Source: Acidobacteriota bacterium
GTDB lineage: Bacteria > Acidobacteriota > Thermoanaerobaculia > Multivoradales > J023
Assembly: GCA_029263315.1 (NCBI GenBank)
Contig: JAJCXR010000047.1
Span: 80,132-144,131 of the forward strand
Direction of reading: 5' to 3'
Length of the DNA: 64,000 bases
Shown: piece after piece, positions 60,556-64,000 of the stretch
Layout of the letters: each line of letters starts with the position of its first letter
Numbering within the stretch: position 1 is the first letter of the stretch
Position numbers and translations under genes: made by a program
Notes under the pieces: model-generated
Databases searched by the model: none
What the model was told of the DNA's origin: nothing
Seen by the model: only the letters and a program-made list of their open reading frames with translations

Positions 60556-61365
60556 ATGAGTGACTTTGTCCTCAGCGACGGTGACGGCCTCAGCGACGGC
60601 GACGAGGCCATGATGACGATCTTCTTGGATGGCCAGGGCCCGGAAGAGACCTGTGTCTATTTGCCGGAGCAGCGATCCCGTATGCACCATCGCCTGATCG
60701 ACGGCTGCACGCCCGAGGCTTACCAAAGAATGTTGGAACGGGGCTGGCGGCGCTTCGGCAAGGTCTTCTTTCGACCCGTCTGTGCCCGTTGCACGGCCTG
60801 CCGGAGCTTGCGGTTGGATGTCGATGTCTTCCGGCCGGACCGTTCCATGCGGCGGACTCTGAAGCGCAATGAGGATCTGCGGATGGAGGTCCATCCCGCC
60901 GGCATGACCCTCGATCATCTCGACCTCTACCTCCGCTACCATCAGGACATGTCGACGCGCAAAGGCTGGCGCGAGAAGCAAGTCTCACCCAGCGAGTATT
61001 TCGAGTCGTTTGTCGAAGGCGGGGGCTCCTACGGCCAGGAGATCCGTTTCTTCGACGAGGTGCAGTTGGTGGGTGTCGCTTTGGTGGACATCCTGCCCAA
61101 CGCCATCTCGGCGGTGTACTGCTACTACGAGCCGAGTCAGCGGCACCGGGGTTTAGGGGTGTTTTCAGTGTTGAAACAAGTCGAGCTGGCTCGGCGTCTC
61201 GGCCGTCAGCACGTGTATTTAGGGTACTGGATCGCCGACAACGCCAGCATGCGTTACAAGGCCCGGTACCGTCCCCATCAGTTGCTCCAAAGTCGACCGG
61301 AGGAGACGCAGATGCCACTTTGGAATCCCCCTGATGGTGCACCCACCGAGGAGGCGAGATCGTGA
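60556..61365 (+). CDS. bpt: Aspartate/glutamate leucyltransferase (Bpt/Ate family)
   Basis: 269 residues. N-terminal ETCVYLPEQRSRMHHRLIDG and CARCTACRSLRLDVDVFRPDRSMRRTLKRNEDLRM match the N domain of arginyl-tRNA protein transferases; the two CxxC-like pairs are as in that family. C-terminal GNAT domain LGVFSVLKQVELARRLGRQHVYLGYWI. Adds an amino acid from tRNA to acidic N termini (N-end rule). The bpt or ate subtype cannot be settled by eye. The glgB start overlaps its stop by 4 bp (GTGA). Confidence 0.88.
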   Translation: MSDFVLSDGDGLSDGDEAMMTIFLDGQGPEETCVYLPEQRSRMHHRLIDGCTPEAYQRMLERGWRRFGKVFFRPVCARCTACRSLRLDVDVFRPDRSMRRTLKRNEDLRMEVHPAGMTLDHLDLYLRYHQDMSTRKGWREKQVSPSEYFESFVEGGGSYGQEIRFFDEVQLVGVALVDILPNAISAVYCYYEPSQRHRGLGVFSVLKQVELARRLGRQHVYLGYWIADNASMRYKARYRPHQLLQSRPEETQMPLWNPPDGAPTEEARS

Positions 61366-64000
61366 AAGCGGCCGACGATACGACCCCCAAGGCATGCCCT
61401 GTACCCGAAGTATCTCTGTTGGAGCTCTTGGCCGGTCCGACCCCTGATCGACAAGCCATCTTGATCGGCAGTCACGCTGTGCCCCACGGCTATCTGGGCC
61501 CCCATGGGGAAACCCTCGAAGGGCAAACGGGCACGGTCGTCCGGACGTTTCATCCCGAGGCGACGGCGGCGGATTGGCTGCCGTCGGAGGGCGCTGCCCG
61601 GGCAATGCATTCCTTGGGGGGGGGTCTCTTCGCCCTCTGGTTGCCCGGCGTCGAGCCGACCTCGGGGGAGGAGCCACTCGCTTACCAGCTGGCGCTGTCG
61701 TTCGCCGATGGCAGCCAGTGGCAACGCCACGACCCCTACCGCTTTCCCCCCAGCCTAGGCGAGCTGGATCTGTACTACTTTGCCGAAGGTACCCACGAAC
61801 AATTGTGGCGATGCCTGGGGGCGCGACCGACCAGGCTGCTGGGCGTCGATGGTTTTGCCTTTTCGGTCTGGGCTCCCAACGCTCAACGGGTCAGTTTGGT
61901 GGGGGATTTCTGCAACTGGGACGGCCGCCTATTTCCCCTGCGGCGAGTGGGTATTTCTGGGGTCTTCGATCTCTTCATGCCCGGTTTCATCGAGGGGGAC
62001 CTGTACAAATTTGAGATCCTCACCGCTACGGGCCAGACGATCCTCAAGGCGGACCCGATGGCTCGCTGGGCGGAGGTGGCCCCCGGCACCGCCTCGCGCA
62101 CCTTTCGCTCTGAATTCCAGTGGGGCGACGAAGCCTGGAGGCAGCAGCAGGCGTCGGGGGATATCACCCGCTCTCCGGTGTCCATCTACGAGGTGCACTT
62201 GGGCTCTTGGTTGCGGCAACCGGCGTTGCCCCCCAGTGACCCGTCGCAAGATCCAAGGGCGCAGCCAACCCCTGGCAAAGTCAGCGACTCCCCTACCGAT
62301 ACCCTGACCGTGGCGGAGCCTGGGGACCGTGATCGGGTCTTGAGCTATCGCGATTTGGCCCCCCGCCTCGTCGAGCATGTGAAGTCACTGGGATTCAACT
62401 ACTTGGAGCTGCTGCCGGTGGCCGAGCATCCGTTCACCGGCTCGTGGGGTTACCAGATCACAGGCTATTTTGCCCCCACCTCGCGGCATGGCTCCCCCGA
62501 TGATTTCCGGTACTTCGTCGACTACTGCCATCGCCATGGGGTGGGCGTCCTCATCGATTGGGTGCCGGCCCATTTCGTCAAGGACGCCCATGGGCTAGGG
62601 CGTTTCGACGGCACGGCACTCTATGAGCACGAGGATTCGAGGCGGGGCGAGCATCCCGATTGGGGGACCTACATCTTCAACTACGGACGCTTTGAGGTCC
62701 GCAGCTTCCTGCTGTCGAATGCCCTGTATTGGTTGCGGGAGTTTCACATCGACGGATTACGGGTCGATGCCGTGGCCTCGATGCTCTACCTGGACTACAG
62801 CCGCGAGGAGGGGGAGTGGGTGCCCAACGAACATGGCGGACGGGAGAACCTGGAGGCCATCGCCTTGCTGCGCCATGTCAACCGGGTGATCGGCGATACC
62901 TGTCCCGGTCATTTCACCGTGGCGGAAGAATCCACCGCCTGGCCGAGCATCACCCGGGGTGTCGACGAAGGGGGGCTGGGTTTCACCTTCAAGTGGAATA
63001 TGGGGTGGATGCACGACACCTTGAGCTACTTCAGCGTCGACCCCCTGTTTCGTTCGGGCTGCCATGACCAACTCACCTTTGCCATGGTCTACGAATACAG
63101 CGAGCGCTTCATCAATCCCCTCTCCCACGATGAGGTGGTGCACGGCAAGGGCTCGCTGTTCAACAAGATGGCGGGGGATACCTGGCAAAAGCTGGCCAAC
63201 CTACGCCTGCTGTTTGCCTATCAATTCACCCGGCCGGGCAAGAATCTGCTCTTCATGGGCAGCGAGCTGGCTCCCACCCGGGAGTGGAACGAGACCACCA
63301 GCCTCGATTGGTATCTGCTCGGCGACCCCGGTCGTCGGGGCCTCAAGACCTTCCTGTCAGAGCTTGCGGAGCTCTATCAAGATCAGCGCTGCCTGTGGGA
63401 GTCGGATCCCGACAGTGACGGTTTCGAGTGGGTGGCTTGCCACGATCGCCAGGCTTCCGTGATCGCCTACGAGCGCCGCAGCGGACGCCTGCCTGCCCCG
63501 GTGGAGTTGGCCGTCCCCGCCGTCGAGGGGGAGGCGGTGGACTTCGCGGAGGCCCGTAGCCGTTTCGAGCATCGCCTATTGGTGGTGTTGAATCTCACCC
63601 CCGTGCCGCGTACCGACTACCGACTGGGGGCCATGGAAGCGGGTAGATACCAACTGCTGATGTCCTCGGACGACAAGCGCTATGGCGGCAGCGGCTTCAC
63701 GACCGCCGACGAAGTGTTCACCGAGCCGGTGTCCCATGACGGCTGCCGGCAGTCCATGGTGCTGAGCCTGCCACCCTTAGGGGCCGTGATCTTGGAGCCC
63801 GTGCCGGACGCCAAGACGCAACGACAAAAACCAGCCGCCAAGGGGTCCCCTAAGGGTCCGCAAAGAAATAAGTTCCCCGCATCGAGGGGGCAAGGGCGCA
63901 CCTCTCGCCAGGCGCGCGAGGGAGGCGTACTGGTGGTACGTCGCAGCGAGCGCAACGCCGCGAGAGGTGATGCAATTGCCCACGAATGCGGAAGTTATTT
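61362..64000 (+). CDS. glgB: 1,4-alpha-glucan branching enzyme (3' incomplete; extended C terminus)
   Basis: Open from GTG 61362 to the window edge (879 codons); recognisable GlgB ends at about codon 815 (VVLNLTPVP to LGAVILEPVPD). N-terminal GlgB_N module, CBM48 (DGFAFSVWAPNAQRVSLVGDFCNWDGR), then barrel: VSIYEVHLGSWLRQ, EHPFTGSWGYQITGYFAPTSRHG, DGLRVDAVASMLYLDY (nucleophile Asp), FTVAEESTAWP (acid Glu), INPLSHDEVVHGKGS. A ~25-residue acidic/Pro insertion sits after the LGSW motif. The last ~60 codons are Arg/Gly-rich and come from an intergenic-type palindrome, so the true protein may be shorter in relatives. Forms alpha-1,6 branches in glycogen. Confidence 0.92.
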   Translation, partial: MKAADDTTPKACPVPEVSLLELLAGPTPDRQAILIGSHAVPHGYLGPHGETLEGQTGTVVRTFHPEATAADWLPSEGAARAMHSLGGGLFALWLPGVEPTSGEEPLAYQLALSFADGSQWQRHDPYRFPPSLGELDLYYFAEGTHEQLWRCLGARPTRLLGVDGFAFSVWAPNAQRVSLVGDFCNWDGRLFPLRRVGISGVFDLFMPGFIEGDLYKFEILTATGQTILKADPMARWAEVAPGTASRTFRSEFQWGDEAWRQQQASGDITRSPVSIYEVHLGSWLRQPALPPSDPSQDPRAQPTPGKVSDSPTDTLTVAEPGDRDRVLSYRDLAPRLVEHVKSLGFNYLELLPVAEHPFTGSWGYQITGYFAPTSRHGSPDDFRYFVDYCHRHGVGVLIDWVPAHFVKDAHGLGRFDGTALYEHEDSRRGEHPDWGTYIFNYGRFEVRSFLLSNALYWLREFHIDGLRVDAVASMLYLDYSREEGEWVPNEHGGRENLEAIALLRHVNRVIGDTCPGHFTVAEESTAWPSITRGVDEGGLGFTFKWNMGWMHDTLSYFSVDPLFRSGCHDQLTFAMVYEYSERFINPLSHDEVVHGKGSLFNKMAGDTWQKLANLRLLFAYQFTRPGKNLLFMGSELAPTREWNETTSLDWYLLGDPGRRGLKTFLSELAELYQDQRCLWESDPDSDGFEWVACHDRQASVIAYERRSGRLPAPVELAVPAVEGEAVDFAEARSRFEHRLLVVLNLTPVPRTDYRLGAMEAGRYQLLMSSDDKRYGGSGFTTADEVFTEPVSHDGCRQSMVLSLPPLGAVILEPVPDAKTQRQKPAAKGSPKGPQRNKFPASRGQGRTSRQAREGGVLVVRRSERNAARGDAIAHECGSY
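63866..64000. repeat. REP/MITE-like palindromic element at the right edge
   Basis: Imperfect terminal inverted repeats: AAATAAgTTCC with CACCTCTCGC (63899-63908) on the left are mirrored by GCGAGAGGTG (63960-63969) and ggAAgTTATTT at the right edge. The centre is the hairpin CGTAC-TGGTG-GTACG (63926-63940). The CGTACTGGTGGTACG core resembles widespread intergenic palindromes of high-GC Gram-negatives. It lies inside the open GlgB frame and may continue past the window. Confidence 0.75.

Overview
The window is high-GC DNA from a Gram-negative bacterium. It encodes TolC-type outer-membrane efflux, several lipoproteins, a type IV pilus retraction ATPase, LexA, an ECF sigma/anti-sigma pair and a glycogen cluster. 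Gene content (two single-chain E1 alpha/beta dehydrogenases, a FecR/anti-sigma giant, a cyclase-like/STAND/TPR protein, paired M16 peptidases) fits an Acidobacteriota-like lineage. That placement is inference; no rRNA or other decisive marker is present. No tRNA, rRNA, CRISPR array, prophage or intact insertion sequence was recognised.

Layout. 1-1.4 kb: 3' end of an MprF-like gene and a rhomboid-like membrane protein. 1.4-8.2 kb: minus-strand metal-efflux operon (His-rich exported protein, TolC-like, His-rich lipoprotein, adaptor, RND pump). 8.5-10.9 kb: polytopic membrane protein and a UPF0175/DUF3368 toxin-antitoxin pair whose toxin carries an in-frame stop. 10.9-14.6 kb: four-gene ABC-2 exporter. 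14.8-18.0 kb: ECF sigma factor plus very large FecR-type anti-sigma. 18.1-24.3 kb: nucleotidyltransferase, small protein, patatin, TlpA-like lipoprotein, LytS-type kinase, helical-repeat protein. 24.4-30 kb: first fused E1, amidase, PilT. 30-34 kb: LexA divergent from a pair of M16 peptidases. 34-43.9 kb: mainly minus-strand housekeeping genes (TrmB, ManC, nitroreductase, SurA/DsbA-type protein, HolB, Tmk, phosphatase, cNMP-binding protein, XseB, XseA). 44-54.5 kb: STAND/TPR regulator, serine hydrolase, CaCA antiporter, Tag glycosylase, tandem structured intergenic element, hydrolase, GH20 hexosaminidase, secreted protein. 54.5-64 kb: second fused E1, ATP-grasp protein, GlgX, aminoacyl-tRNA-protein transferase and GlgB, which runs off the right edge through a palindromic repeat.

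Most operons are tightly packed with 1-17 bp overlaps, so many assigned starts rest on Shine-Dalgarno placement and overlap logic. A recurring oddity is short (14-24 bp) tandem duplication, seen in intergenic DNA, a 5' leader, protein linkers and a gene terminus. The features most worth follow-up are the tandem ~180/220 bp element filling the gap between tag and a hydrolase gene, the palindromic element translated as a GlgB tail, the intrinsic terminator lying over the 5' end of xseA, and the metal operon with two histidine-rich partners.
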